Assembly (NCBI GenBank): GCA_016794285.1
Contig: JAEUKO010000001.1
Span: 1 to 64,000, forward strand
Source of the DNA: UBA1573 sp016794285
GTDB lineage: Bacteria; Pseudomonadota; Alphaproteobacteria; Micavibrionales; Micavibrionaceae
Direction: 5' to 3'
DNA: 64,000 nt
The notes beneath the pieces are model-generated. The model worked only from the letters and a program-made list of their open reading frames with translations, had not been told where the DNA came from and made no database searches. Position numbers and translations under genes: made by a program. Of this stretch, positions 33,641-42,581 are shown one piece after another; within the stretch, counting starts at the first letter, position 1; the number at the start of each line of letters is the position of its first letter.

Positions 33641-34978
33641 TCACGATACAAATCGGCTAATCAGAACAAAATCGTCGTTGGTGTCATTTGATGGGATTTG
33701 GACAATGTGGCCATTCCCCGGGGCGATTTCTATGTGGTTGCCCTTGGAATCCAGCATTTCGGACAATAAAATTTCACGGTTCTGGCCCGAAGGAAGAATA
33801 AATTCAAGGCGGTCCCCGACTGCGAATTTGTTTTTAACATCGACCGTGATCCAGCCGTTTTCAATCTTCATGGCTTCGCCGACAAACTCTTGTTTATGGC
33901 TTTGCGAGGCACCGGTGATGTAGTTTTGATGCTCATTGGAATGATGACGTTGTAAAAAACCGTCTGTATATCCACGATGGGCAAGGTTCTCAAGTTGGCC
34001 GATGAGAGAAGGATCAAGGGGCTTTCCTGCAACAGCTTGGTCAATGGCCTTGCGGTAGGCTTGCGTGGTGCGGGCTGTGTAATAATGCGATTTCGTCCGG
34101 CCCTCAATTTTCAGGCAATCAATGCCGATCTCAACGAGACGATGGACGTGTTCAATCGCCCGCAAATCTTTGGAGTTCATGATATAGGTTCCGTGTTCGT
34201 CTTCGAATACGGGCATAAACTCACCTTTTCGCTGTTCTTCTTCCAGAAAATAAACCTTATCGGCCAAGGGATGACGTTCTTGCGCTCCACAGCCGGAAAA
34301 AAGTTCTGGCTGTTGCAGAGAATGCGCGGGAATAATGTCCCCACTCTCGGTTTCTTCGCCTTCAGTGGTTTTGTAGTTCCATCGGCAGGAATTGGTGCAA
34401 ACTCCTTGGTTCGAGTCACGGTGATTGAAATAACCGGACAGGAGACAGCGTCCAGAATAGGCAATGCATAAAGCCCCGTGAACAAAAACTTCAAGCTCCA
34501 TATCCGGACATTCTTGACGGATCATGGCGATTTCATCGAGAGAGAGTTCGCGGGAGAGAATAATACGGGTAAGGCCAATCTTCTGCCAAAATTTCACGCT
34601 GGCATAATTGACGGTGTTCATCTGAACGGAAAGGTGGATGGGCATTTCGGGCCATTTTTCCCGAACCATCATGATGAGGCCCGGGTCCGCCATAATCAAA
34701 GCATCGGGTTTAAGATCAATGATAGGTTCCATATCGGCTATGAAACTGCGAACCTTTGGGTTATGGGGAAACAAATTGGCAGCCATATAAAACTTTTTGC
34801 CTTGTCGGTGTGCTTCGGCAATACCGCTGGCCATCGCGTCTTCCTTTTTGAAACTGTTGTTTCGGACGCGTAAGGAATATTTTGGCTGGCCTGCATAAAC
34901 GGCATCAGCCCCATAGGCAAACGCATGAAGCATGGATTTGAAAGATCCCGCTGGGGCGAGCAATTCTGGTTTCATCAT
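33641..34978 (-). CDS. trhP: U32-family tRNA hydroxylation protein TrhP (YegQ)
   Basis: A 445-residue U32-peptidase-family protein. ELLAPAGSFKSMLHAFAYGADAVY, EVFVHGALCIAYSGRCLLSG and ADKVYFLEEE match YegQ/TrhP, which with prephenate-derived chemistry makes 5-hydroxyuridine at tRNA position 34. The conserved cysteines CIAYSGRC and CTNSCRW are present and may hold a metal cluster. GAGG lies before ATG 34978. Despite the family name it is not expected to be a protease. Confidence 0.9.
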   Translation of the reverse strand: MMKPELLAPAGSFKSMLHAFAYGADAVYAGQPKYSLRVRNNSFKKEDAMASGIAEAHRQGKKFYMAANLFPHNPKVRSFIADMEPIIDLKPDALIMADPGLIMMVREKWPEMPIHLSVQMNTVNYASVKFWQKIGLTRIILSRELSLDEIAMIRQECPDMELEVFVHGALCIAYSGRCLLSGYFNHRDSNQGVCTNSCRWNYKTTEGEETESGDIIPAHSLQQPELFSGCGAQERHPLADKVYFLEEEQRKGEFMPVFEDEHGTYIMNSKDLRAIEHVHRLVEIGIDCLKIEGRTKSHYYTARTTQAYRKAIDQAVAGKPLDPSLIGQLENLAHRGYTDGFLQRHHSNEHQNYITGASQSHKQEFVGEAMKIENGWITVDVKNKFAVGDRLEFILPSGQNREILLSEMLDSKGNHIEIAPGNGHIVQIPSNDTNDDFVLISRFVS

Positions 34979-35069
34979 GGCGTATCCTCTGTTCAAAATG
35001 AGCAAACCCCTTGATAAAACATATCAAGGGGCATCGCCAACAAAAAAGGACTATTTCAGGGCTATTTTT

Positions 35070-35483
35070 TTACATTTTGTCAAAGTAGATTTCTTTGCTC
35101 TTATAGCTTCTGACGGAGAGTGAGCACATTTCAAAGGCAGGCTCAGGAAGTTCGTCAAGCGAATACCAAGCCCAAGCTTCCGATTTTTCCGGCTCTCGGT
35201 TTATAGGTTCACCGTTTTTCCATTTTGCCGTTAGCGTAATATGCACATAGTGCTTGGGGGCGTATTTTATGACATTGGCAATAAGTAGAAACTCTATGTC
35301 TTCAATTTCTATGCCGCATTCTTCTCTGACTTCTCTGCGGGCGCATTCTTCGAATCCTTCCATGTATTCGAGATGACCTCCTGGGAAAGCGTATTCACCT
35401 TGGCCGTGCGATCCTTTGCGACGGGCCATTAAAATTTTCCCGTCTTTGAAAACCATTACCCCAATGCCAATTTTTGTTTCCAT
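35070..35483 (-). CDS. Nudix hydrolase
   Basis: A 137-residue Nudix enzyme. The complete Nudix box runs from Gly36 to Ile58 (G-x5-E-x7-REVREECGI) with all catalytic glutamates. RRKGSHGQGEYAFPGGHLEY resembles NUDT15-like nucleotide diphosphatases, which hydrolyse (d)NTPs or related compounds. The real substrate is unknown. It is monocistronic; the next gene downstream, trhP, lies 91 bases away on the same strand. Confidence 0.9.
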   Translation of the reverse strand: METKIGIGVMVFKDGKILMARRKGSHGQGEYAFPGGHLEYMEGFEECARREVREECGIEIEDIEFLLIANVIKYAPKHYVHITLTAKWKNGEPINREPEKSEAWAWYSLDELPEPAFEMCSLSVRSYKSKEIYFDKM

Positions 35484-35560
35484 AATACAAAAACTATAAT
35501 ATTGCTAAACCTTACTCTTCTCTTGTTTGGAGAGGGGCTTTGGAAAGAGGTGTTTGGGAT

Positions 35561-36076
35561 CTATTTCTTGCGGAATTGGTCGAGAGAGACAACTTCGCCG
35601 GTCTTGGCTTCACCAGATTCTCCCTTGGCTTTTTTGCTTTTTCCCTTGCCTTTGGGAGCGGGACCGTCTTGATCGGGGCCATCAAACCCATCCTCCTCTC
35701 TGCCAAGCATTTCACCCAGAGGTTGGAATTGCAAGGCAAAGTTAACAGAGGGGTCCGCAAAAATAGTAACGGCGGCCAAGGGGATGATAAGACGCTCTGG
35801 AACATTGTTGAACGAAAGGGTGACTCCGATCGTATGTTCATCAACTGTCAGGTTTTCAAACTGGTATTGCAGGACAATGGTCATTTCGCCCGGGTAGCGT
35901 TCATGCAGGTAATCGGGGATGGAGACACCTGCATAGTCAGTTTGAAACGTGATGTAAAAATGGTGATCGCCAGGAAGCCCGTCTTTCTGGACTTCAGAAA
36001 TTGCTTGGCGAACAACGCCGCGAAGCGCGGATTCTACCATTTTATCGTAACGGAGAGTCATATCTTCGGATTTCAT
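35561..36076 (-). CDS. sspB: ClpXP adaptor SspB, alpha type
   Basis: A 171-residue SspB of the alphaproteobacterial type, which tethers ssrA-tagged proteins to ClpXP. HHFYITFQTDYAGVSIPDYL and MTIVLQYQFENLTV form the substrate-binding body. An acidic/lysine-rich linker (residues 125-160) leads to the C-terminal VVSLDQFRKK, the ClpX-docking peptide. The two-piece tmRNA gene lies about 160 bases upstream on the same strand. Adaptor and tag are thus encoded side by side. Confidence 0.95.
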   Translation of the reverse strand: MKSEDMTLRYDKMVESALRGVVRQAISEVQKDGLPGDHHFYITFQTDYAGVSIPDYLHERYPGEMTIVLQYQFENLTVDEHTIGVTLSFNNVPERLIIPLAAVTIFADPSVNFALQFQPLGEMLGREEDGFDGPDQDGPAPKGKGKSKKAKGESGEAKTGEVVSLDQFRKK

Positions 36077-36200
36077 GGAAGCACTACTAACATATTAAAA
36101 CTTAAACCACGCCATCAAGGATTCCCCCCAACGACTCAACAGATCAAGGTTTCGCACGTTCGGCAGGTAAAATCCAGAGGGAAGAGAGGAGATTGAGCAT

Positions 36201-36235
36201 AAAAAAATGGGGCTGTTCTGTTGCCAGGCCGCCCC
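36201..36235 (-). terminator. Terminator of the tmRNA precursor
   Basis: On the - strand GGGGC (36235-36231) pairs with GCCCC (36213-36209) across a 17-base loop, followed by A and seven Ts (36207-36201). It follows the coding piece of the permuted tmRNA and precedes sspB. Confidence 0.75.
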
Positions 36236-36567
36236 GCGCCCCCACCTAGGCTTTCTTAGGGCCTAGGGATTTAAGTTCGTAGTCCGCGACCTAAAATTAG
36301 GCGGCGATAGCCTCGGCAACGAAAACGTTGTCATTGGCTGCAACTACAGAGAAGTTATCGTTGGCATTTATATTGCCTTGAACGGATACGACCGTATCTC
36401 AAACGGACGCAGACTTCACCTTTACCACGCGTGTCGATCCTGTTTCGGCCCCATCACATAAAACCTCGAAAGAAGAAGGTTCCATATGGTGGAGCCGCCG
36501 GGCACTGCCCCCGGGTCCACAACGCTTATTCCGCAAAGCGTTTAGCATCGTAGTCAACCGAAGCTGA
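36236..36567 (-). ncRNA. ssrA: Two-piece (circularly permuted) tmRNA
   Basis: Reading the - strand, the acceptor piece comes first (about 36567-36487) and ends in CGGCTCC-ACCA at 36497-36487, with a T-arm CCGGG-GGCAGTG-CCCGG. A 34-base spacer (36486-36453) separates it from the coding piece, which starts GGGGCCG at 36452 and pairs with CGGCTCC to rebuild the seven-bp acceptor stem. The tag frame (36341-36297) encodes AANDNVFVAEAIAA and TAA. A CCTAGGC/GCCTAGG hairpin (36267-36245) follows. tmRNA rescues stalled ribosomes and tags products for ClpXP. The permuted form is the alphaproteobacterial type. The processed ends are inferred, not measured. Confidence 0.95.
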
Positions 36568-36574
36568 CCCTTAC

Positions 36575-36603
36575 AGTATAGGGTGAGATCGTTAAAGAAT
36601 CAA
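36575..36603 (-). promoter_or_regulatory. Promoter of the tmRNA gene
   Basis: On the - strand TTGATT (36603-36598) and TATACT (36580-36575) are exactly 17 bases apart, giving a start near 36567, just before the acceptor piece. The position agrees with the RNA boundary drawn from structure. Confidence 0.75.
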
Positions 36604-36747
36604 ACAATACCGCAAAGAGGGGTAGGGCATCAGAATTGGCTCCTTCTGGTCATATATTTCTTTCCTAAGGGGCTTGAATAGTATAATAATATTGCTATCC
36701 GCCAATTGTTTGGTTTTGAGTGTTTGTTACGTCCTTGAGGAGGGTTC

Positions 36748-37137
36748 GTGGACTACGCGGTTTTTGACACCTACGCAGGAAAGGCCTCGGATTTGCTTAA
36801 AGTGATGTCAAACAACCATCGCTTGATGCTTTTATGCGTTTTGTCCCAGGGCGAGAAATGTGTAGGGGACCTAGAGGAAATTGTTGGGATATCTCAATCT
36901 GCACTGTCTCAACATTTGGCACGGTTGCGAGAGAGTGGGCTGGTTGCGACGCGCCGTGACGCACAAACAATCTACTATTCCTTGAGCAGCCAAAAAGTCA
37001 GGAAACTGCTTCTTTCCCTGTGCGAGATATATAGGGCAGAGGAAGGGTATGACTTTCCGGTGGTATTTCGTCTCGGAGATCGTCCTGCCCAAGTCCTTCA
37101 TCAGGACGTTTTTCCTGACCCTCTTATCTGGCCTTAG
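36748..37137 (+). CDS. ArsR-family regulator (BigR/SqrR-like)
   Basis: A 129-residue winged-helix regulator. VMSNNHRLMLLCVLSQGEK starts the fold and GISQSALSQHLARLRESGLV is the recognition helix, followed by the wing RRDAQTIYYSLSS. This resembles BigR/SqrR, which sense sulfide or persulfide through two cysteines; here Cys30, Cys38 and Cys92 are candidates. It starts with GTG after AGGAGG. An AT-rich imperfect palindrome at 36679-36697 lies upstream and may be its operator. The tail after residue 95 is unusually long. No sulfur-oxidation gene is adjacent. Confidence 0.85.
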   Translation: MDYAVFDTYAGKASDLLKVMSNNHRLMLLCVLSQGEKCVGDLEEIVGISQSALSQHLARLRESGLVATRRDAQTIYYSLSSQKVRKLLLSLCEIYRAEEGYDFPVVFRLGDRPAQVLHQDVFPDPLIWP

Positions 37138-37156
37138 AAGACCTCAAAATCTCCCG

Positions 37157-38044
37157 TTATTCCTGCGTTAGGGCGCGGAAGGGATGGGCAGGATAAATCC
37201 CCATGATCTTGAGATTTTTGGCAAAGAAGTCGAGTTCTTCAAGGGCCATGCTGACAGAGTTTTCTGCAGGATTGCCTAGAATTTCGGCGTAAAACCGTGC
37301 GACTTTGAACTGAGGATCAATGTAGCTTTCCAATTTTGTCATTTGCACCCCGTTGGTGGCAAATCCGCCAAGAGCTTTGTAAAGAGCTGCTGGAATGTTG
37401 CGGACTTCAAAGAAAAAGCTGGTCAGAATATTCGGCATCCCTAAGGGGGGAGATTGCAGCTCACGAGAAAGGATCAGAAAGCGGGTGGTATTATTTGTAA
37501 TATCTTGAATACCTTCGCGCAAACTAGTCAGATTATACATTTTTCCAGCAAGAGCCGAGGCAATGGCGGCTTGTGTTTTATCCCCTTTTCCGGCGACTTC
37601 TGCGGCTGCGCCAGCCGTATCGGCATGAATATGAGGTTTCAAGCCCAGCTCTTTAATAATCTTCCGGCACTGCGGTAAAGCGTGGACGTGGCTGTGAACA
37701 TCGGTTAAGTCTTCGATTTTTGCCCCGGGTATGGCAAGCAAACACATTTGGATCGGTTGAAAATGCTCCCCAATAATGAACAGATCTTTAGTTGGCAGAA
37801 GATGGTGAACATCCGCGACACGGCCTGCGAGAGAATTGTCCACTGGAATCATGGCAAGATCAGTTGCTCCAGAAAGGGTGGACAGGAAAGCATCTTCAAA
37901 ACTTTCGCAAGGCACTGTCTCCATATTCTGAAAAACGGCGCGACAAGACATATCTGAAAATGCGCCATGGGCTCCTTGGAAAGCAATTTTTCCGGTTCGA
38001 AGATCGGGGGTTTGTGAAGAAAAATGTGAAGGGCTTTGCGTCAT
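37157..38044 (-). CDS. pheA: Prephenate dehydratase
   Basis: A 295-residue enzyme turning prephenate to phenylpyruvate for phenylalanine. IAFQGAHGAFSDMSC opens the catalytic domain, DLAMIPVDNSLAGRV is conserved, and NNTTRFLIL holds the catalytic TRF motif. A C-terminal ACT domain (about residues 205-285), with the LESYIDP-type motif, gives phenylalanine feedback control. There is no chorismate mutase domain. It diverges from the cytochrome c gene. Confidence 0.95.
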   Translation of the reverse strand: MTQSPSHFSSQTPDLRTGKIAFQGAHGAFSDMSCRAVFQNMETVPCESFEDAFLSTLSGATDLAMIPVDNSLAGRVADVHHLLPTKDLFIIGEHFQPIQMCLLAIPGAKIEDLTDVHSHVHALPQCRKIIKELGLKPHIHADTAGAAAEVAGKGDKTQAAIASALAGKMYNLTSLREGIQDITNNTTRFLILSRELQSPPLGMPNILTSFFFEVRNIPAALYKALGGFATNGVQMTKLESYIDPQFKVARFYAEILGNPAENSVSMALEELDFFAKNLKIMGIYPAHPFRALTQE

Positions 38045-38155
38045 CTTATTGGTCTATGTTATATCTGTGGCGAGTTCAGACTCTGGTATAGGGTCGGTTC
38101 TTGTGAATAACAACAAAATTTCTCCAACCCTTTTAATGTTAATGGCAAAATTTCC

Positions 38156-38764
38156 ATGAAAATCAAACCCCATATTGCCCTTTTGGCTGTCGTGAGTGCT
38201 TCCTCTATTGCGTGGCTGTCCGGCTTTGCGTCTTCGCAATTTGTTAAACCTGTTAATTTGGCACAAGATGCCGTCAAAATCGAAGTTGCAGATACAGCAG
38301 CAACTGCTCCGGTTGCTGCGGCAAGTTCTGATGTTGCTGCAGCCCCCACTGCCGCGGCTCCGGCGGCTGTTGTTTCGGTTCTTGAAATGGTTGCGAGTGC
38401 GGATGTGGCCCGCGGCAAGACCTTGGCCAAGGCCTGCACGGCTTGTCACAACTTTGACAAAGGTGGCAAAAACGGCGTTGGTCCCAACCAATGGGATCTT
38501 GTCGGACGTAAGAAGGAGTCTGTCGCTGGTTTTAAATACTCCGGCAAGTTGGCAGCTCAGGGCGGAGATGTTTGGACTTATACCGAGCTGAACAAGTTTT
38601 TGGCTAATCCCAAAGCCTATGCCCCGGGAAATAAAATGGCGTATGCGGGCATAAAAAAACCTGAAGATCGCGCTGCGGTTTTGGCCTATTTACGAACCCT
38701 ATCTGATGCGCCCAAGCCTGTGCCAAGTGCTGCAGAAATTGCGGATGAGAAGGCCGGAAAATAA
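38156..38764 (+). CDS. Membrane-anchored class I cytochrome c (CycM-like)
   Basis: A 202-residue protein with an N-terminal hydrophobic anchor (about residues 7-26), an Ala/Pro/Val-rich linker to residue 78, and a class I cytochrome c domain. Heme attaches at Cys94, Cys97 and His98 (CTACH), and the axial methionine is in APGNKMAYAGI. This resembles CycM or c552 of alphaproteobacteria, which carries electrons from the bc1 complex to the terminal oxidase. A terminator follows. Confidence 0.92.
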   Translation: MKIKPHIALLAVVSASSIAWLSGFASSQFVKPVNLAQDAVKIEVADTAATAPVAAASSDVAAAPTAAAPAAVVSVLEMVASADVARGKTLAKACTACHNFDKGGKNGVGPNQWDLVGRKKESVAGFKYSGKLAAQGGDVWTYTELNKFLANPKAYAPGNKMAYAGIKKPEDRAAVLAYLRTLSDAPKPVPSAAEIADEKAGK

Positions 38765-38787
38765 GGGTTGACTTTTGGTTTGGAAAG

Positions 38788-38821
38788 AAGCCGTTCGGGG
38801 GGCCTGAGCGGCTTTTTTTTT
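38788..38821 (+). terminator. Terminator after the cytochrome c gene
   Basis: AAGCCGTTC (38788-38796) pairs with GAGCGGCTT (38806-38814) except for one mismatch, with a GGGGGGCCT loop, and is followed by an eight-to-nine-T run. It lies just before the convergent transporter gene. Confidence 0.88.
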
Positions 38822-38824
38822 GCC

Positions 38825-39700
38825 CTACAGATTCTTGACAATAACCAAGAGAGCGGCGCAGGCGACAATCCCCAGACTTGGCAAAATCGAACCTTTTTCT
38901 TTGCGGCCCATGAGCCGATAAATTAATAAAATCCACAAAGAATCGCTGAACAAAATCACCTGCACATAGGCTGGATGTTCAACCAATAACAGCGCATTGG
39001 TTTTTAAATACGAGGTAGTCGCTCCAAAAAGACCAATCAATGTGCCTGTTCGCATAGAATAACCTGATAACAATGTTTGGGCTGGAACAGGTTTTCTAAT
39101 GGCATAGTAGATCAGCCACGTTGTTATCATGAAAGTTGCATTGATGCACATATAGGACAACGGAGCCTGACTAGCTGGTGCGTAGCCAAGGGAGAATTTA
39201 ACCATGACTGGTCCTACTGAGGCTGCAAAAATAATGAACCAGATCATACGTACTGCTTGCCATGAAAAAGAACATCGGCGAATAAGAGTGGTCAAAATCA
39301 CGGAGGCTAAAATAATGGTGCAAATTGCGATTGCTTGCCATGGGCGGGCCAGATATTTGTCCAGCAGAGCTGGGTCTATTATAAACCATAAAATAAAACT
39401 GATGATAACAGCGGAGGGCAATAATCGCGAGACAATGCCAGCCCCAACTTTTGGAACAGAGGTAAAATAGATTACATCTGATACGGACCACAACAAAGCC
39501 GTTCCCGCGACAGCGGCATAAAATTTGGGATCTTCGGGAAGACCGTTCCACAGGGCCAAAGGCGTAGAAATAGCTAAAACCGTGACTTGCGCCCAAAACG
39601 CAACGGAAAATCCGTCGGCCTTGAATTTTTCCTGAATCAAGGGAATGGCACAAATCAACAAGGAAGCTGCTACGGCGAACAGTGCCCACAAAGGAATCAT
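38825..39700 (-). CDS. DMT-type membrane transporter (EamA-like)
   Basis: A 291-residue protein with about ten predicted membrane helices, from MIPLWALFAVAASLLICAI to SLGIVACAALLVIVKNL, in the two-fold pattern of drug/metabolite transporters. No substrate can be named. The icd gene ends about 100 bases upstream on the same strand with its own terminator, so this gene is probably transcribed alone. Confidence 0.78.
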   Translation of the reverse strand: MIPLWALFAVAASLLICAIPLIQEKFKADGFSVAFWAQVTVLAISTPLALWNGLPEDPKFYAAVAGTALLWSVSDVIYFTSVPKVGAGIVSRLLPSAVIISFILWFIIDPALLDKYLARPWQAIAICTIILASVILTTLIRRCSFSWQAVRMIWFIIFAASVGPVMVKFSLGYAPASQAPLSYMCINATFMITTWLIYYAIRKPVPAQTLLSGYSMRTGTLIGLFGATTSYLKTNALLLVEHPAYVQVILFSDSLWILLIYRLMGRKEKGSILPSLGIVACAALLVIVKNL

Positions 39701-39745
39701 AAAAACAGCTTAGTTGGTTTGTTCCCGAACCACAAGTTACCACGC

Positions 39746-39774
39746 AAAAGGCCGGATATATTTTCCGGCCTTTT
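39746..39774 (-). terminator. Terminator after icd
   Basis: A ten-bp perfect stem, AAAAGGCCGG (39746-39755) and CCGGCCTTTT (39765-39774), with a nine-base loop. It lies just after icd on the - strand. Runs of four A and four T are short but present on both sides. Confidence 0.85.
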
Positions 39775-39801
39775 CATGTTTGGTTATGCTTGGCTGTTGT
39801 C

Positions 39802-41241
39802 TTATTCGCCTTGTCCGGCGGTGAACCCGTTTTCTCCGTCAAAAGTGTAGAGATTTTCGGTTTTAATGGCGTCGTATCCCGCTTCGAACAATTTCTCTAG
39901 CGCGGCAATAATTATCGTGGGTGTAACCGCCTCGCCTTGGAAACGGAGCCGCCAGTGGTCGGAGCAAAAGGTAACAGGTTTTGTCCCTGGCCACATCACC
40001 ATGCCTCGGTTGGCAAGGCTTTTGAGAGTAAGGCCTGCGATTCCGAGGGCATTGATTTTTTCGGCCAGAATTTCTGGTTCCCCTGTCCAGTCAAGAAAAA
40101 CGTCTGTCCCCACCAGTTTCTTTTCTTGTTTGTGAACGGGTTTAAGTGGAGGAAGAGCTTTGGCCCCTTCAGGATTATCAGGGTAAGAAACTGGAGCCAT
40201 TTTGGATGGCTTCTGACCGAGACGTTCAATGACCGCATCGGCAAACTCTTTGGTGCCAACCCTCTTGACCGAGTTGCCTTCACGATAAATATCGCCGGTA
40301 TGAATCCCGTCTTCGATGGTTTTAAGCCAAGCGTTATGGACCTTGGCGGCGGCTTGTCCTTGGCCGATATGAATGAGCATCATCACCGCGCCAAGTAGAA
40401 GACCTGATGGGTTGGCCATATTTTTGCCCGCAATATCGGGGGCAGATCCATGAATGGCTTCAAACATGGCGAAGTCGTCTCCAATATTCGAGGAACCCGC
40501 AAGTCCTACCGATCCAGTAACCTCTGCGGCCACGTCCGAGATGATGTCGCCATAGAGGTTTTCGGTGACGATCACGTCAAAGTCTTGGGGGCGAGCGGCA
40601 ATTCGCGCTGTACCAATGTCAATGATGTAGTGATTTTGTTCAATGTCTGGATATTCCTTACCAATTTCGTCAAACGTCCGGTGGAACAATCCATCGGCGA
40701 TTTTCATGATGTTGTCTTTCGACATACAGGTGACTTTTTTCCGGCCATTGGCACGTGCGTATTCAAAGGCATAGCGAACGATTTTTTCAGATCCTGGCCG
40801 AGAAATCAGTTTGAGAGATTGGGCCACTTGTTGTGTCTGGCGATATTCGATCCCGCTATACAAATCTTCTTCGTTTTCGCGAACAATGACCACATCCATG
40901 TTCGGGAAGTTGGTTTCAACATAAGGGTGATAAGAGACACAGGGCCGGATATTGGCGAAAAGGCCAAGCGTTTTGCGCACGGTCACATTAAGAGACTTAA
41001 ACCCTCCCCCCTGCGGCGTAGTGATCGGGGACTTCAGAAAGACTTTAGTTTTTTTCAGTGATGCCCATGAGCTCTCCTCGATACCGTTCTTAACGCCTCT
41101 CGTATAAACACTTTCACCGATTTCGATTTCTTCAGGGGCAATCGCCGCACCAGAAGCCGTCAAAATACGAAGCGTAGCCTCCATAATTTCGGGGCCAATG
41201 CCATTGCCACGGGCAATTGTGATGGGAACAAGTTTTGTCAT
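39802..41241 (-). CDS. icd: NADP-type isocitrate dehydrogenase, Rickettsia-like
   Basis: A 479-residue decarboxylating dehydrogenase of the TCA cycle. The conserved serine and arginines for isocitrate are in SLNVTVRKTLGLFANIRP and ENEEDLYSGIEYRQ; ENLYGDIISDVAAEVTGSVGLAGSSNIG is the metal-binding Asp region and FEAIHGSAPDIAGKNMANP the nucleotide part. The extra 130-residue C-terminal domain (from about residue 340) is the form seen in Rickettsia and Thermus, not the shorter E. coli enzyme. Cofactor use is inferred from family. Confidence 0.93.
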   Translation of the reverse strand: MTKLVPITIARGNGIGPEIMEATLRILTASGAAIAPEEIEIGESVYTRGVKNGIEESSWASLKKTKVFLKSPITTPQGGGFKSLNVTVRKTLGLFANIRPCVSYHPYVETNFPNMDVVIVRENEEDLYSGIEYRQTQQVAQSLKLISRPGSEKIVRYAFEYARANGRKKVTCMSKDNIMKIADGLFHRTFDEIGKEYPDIEQNHYIIDIGTARIAARPQDFDVIVTENLYGDIISDVAAEVTGSVGLAGSSNIGDDFAMFEAIHGSAPDIAGKNMANPSGLLLGAVMMLIHIGQGQAAAKVHNAWLKTIEDGIHTGDIYREGNSVKRVGTKEFADAVIERLGQKPSKMAPVSYPDNPEGAKALPPLKPVHKQEKKLVGTDVFLDWTGEPEILAEKINALGIAGLTLKSLANRGMVMWPGTKPVTFCSDHWRLRFQGEAVTPTIIIAALEKLFEAGYDAIKTENLYTFDGENGFTAGQGE

Positions 41242-41398
41242 GATAAGGAGTCCTTATGAAGTAACGAGGTGGGTCTGTCCGTTCTATTTTTTATCAGGTG
41301 CGATTATGAACCCAGAAAGATTAACAATCTGTGTTTTTCAGAACGCAACCGTAGTGTGAATTTTTCTCCCTGTTGGGAAGTTTAGCGATAGGGGTAGG

Positions 41399-41677
41399 TT
41401 AATACAGAATTCTAAGAATAATTCTTTCCAGAATTTGTAGGCCGATAATGACCACCAGCGGAGAAAGATCAAAGCCACCAATCGAAGGAATCACACGGCG
41501 AACAGGTTCCATGACCGGATCTGTGGCTTTTTTCAGAAGGGTAACAAGGTTACGGGCTTGGGGGTTTTGGGTGTTTATCACGCCGAAATGGATTAACCAT
41601 GAAACCGCAATCTCCAGAATAATGATGAAAATGTAAATTTCAATACAAGTTCCAATCAGATCAGCCAGAATATACAT
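41399..41677 (-). CDS. YggT-family membrane protein
   Basis: A 92-residue protein with two membrane helices: IEIYIFIIILEIAVSWLI and LSPLVVIIGLQILERIIL, and the conserved DPVMEPVRRVIP segment between them, the YggT signature. Role unknown; YggT proteins are linked to osmotic or cell-division functions. AGGAGTCCTTTG precedes ATG 41677. Confidence 0.9.
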   Translation of the reverse strand: MYILADLIGTCIEIYIFIIILEIAVSWLIHFGVINTQNPQARNLVTLLKKATDPVMEPVRRVIPSIGGFDLSPLVVIIGLQILERIILRILY

Positions 41678-41786
41678 CAAAGGACTCCTTGGTTTCTTGG
41701 CGTCAGTATAAGGGAGAGCTCGCTTGATGACAATTTCTTAATCTTATATTTATATAGTAGAAGGATTGGCCAAGGGGTTTGCTTTG

Positions 41787-42503
41787 ATGAGATGTTTTGC
41801 GTTTTTTGCGCTGGCTGGGGCCGTCATAAGCGGTTTTGTCCCCGTGGAGGCGGCTTTTGCCAAATCTTCTTGGTGTCAAATGACCAAAGCGCCGGTGGTT
41901 AATATTCGAGCCTCGACCGACAAAATATCTTACAACTTCACCACGTCAGAAAAATCGCTCAACGGTTTTGATGTCGATACGATCAATCCTTATGGTAAAA
42001 ATGTTATTACCGACGTGGGAGGGTTGATGAAAGGTGGGATTGAAACTTCACAATCTATGCGCTTCAGCACATTAACGAATCCTCGTCTGAGAGAGGTTTG
42101 TTACTGGTATGATACGGTTGATGTCAATATTCACATCAACCCAACGATTTATATTGCCAGCGAGTTTCCCCAAGGGAGCTGTATGCACAATGCCATCATG
42201 GAACATGAACAAAAACACGTTACCGTAGACCGTGAGATGGTAAACAAATACGCCCAGTTAATTGGCAACGCAATTAAGGCAGAAACTGATAGGCAGCCGA
42301 TTTATGGTCCAGTGCCCTTGGCACAAGAGAAAGCAATTGAAGCAGCTATCAAGAGCAAAATGCAATCAATTGTCACAAATTTGATTGCTCAAATGGATCA
42401 GGAACGGAAGACGAGACAACAGGTGGTTGATAATCTTTCTGAGTATCAGCGGGTTAATGCGCTGTGTCCCGATCAGAAGAAGAAAAATGCCAAACGGAGG
42501 TAG
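41787..42503 (+). CDS. Secreted protein with HEXXH motif (DUF922-like)
   Basis: A 238-residue protein with a signal peptide (about residues 1-25). The motif HEQKH (His140, Glu141, His144) within IMEHEQKHVTVDREM resembles zinc-protease motifs and the DUF922-type pattern of predicted secreted metallopeptidases. Surrounding it are SYNFTTSEKSLNGFDVDTI and TIYIASEFPQGSC. The C-terminal 80 residues are helical and charged. A third ligand is not obvious. ATG 41787 follows AAGGGG; the TTG at 41766 is earlier in frame. Confidence 0.72.
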   Translation: MRCFAFFALAGAVISGFVPVEAAFAKSSWCQMTKAPVVNIRASTDKISYNFTTSEKSLNGFDVDTINPYGKNVITDVGGLMKGGIETSQSMRFSTLTNPRLREVCYWYDTVDVNIHINPTIYIASEFPQGSCMHNAIMEHEQKHVTVDREMVNKYAQLIGNAIKAETDRQPIYGPVPLAQEKAIEAAIKSKMQSIVTNLIAQMDQERKTRQQVVDNLSEYQRVNALCPDQKKKNAKRR

Positions 42504-42581
42504 TCCCTCCTTCTGTACTTCCCTTTGGGGATAGGCTAAACTCTTTGCAACGGTTCACCATCTTTCTTGAAAACTTCCCCG

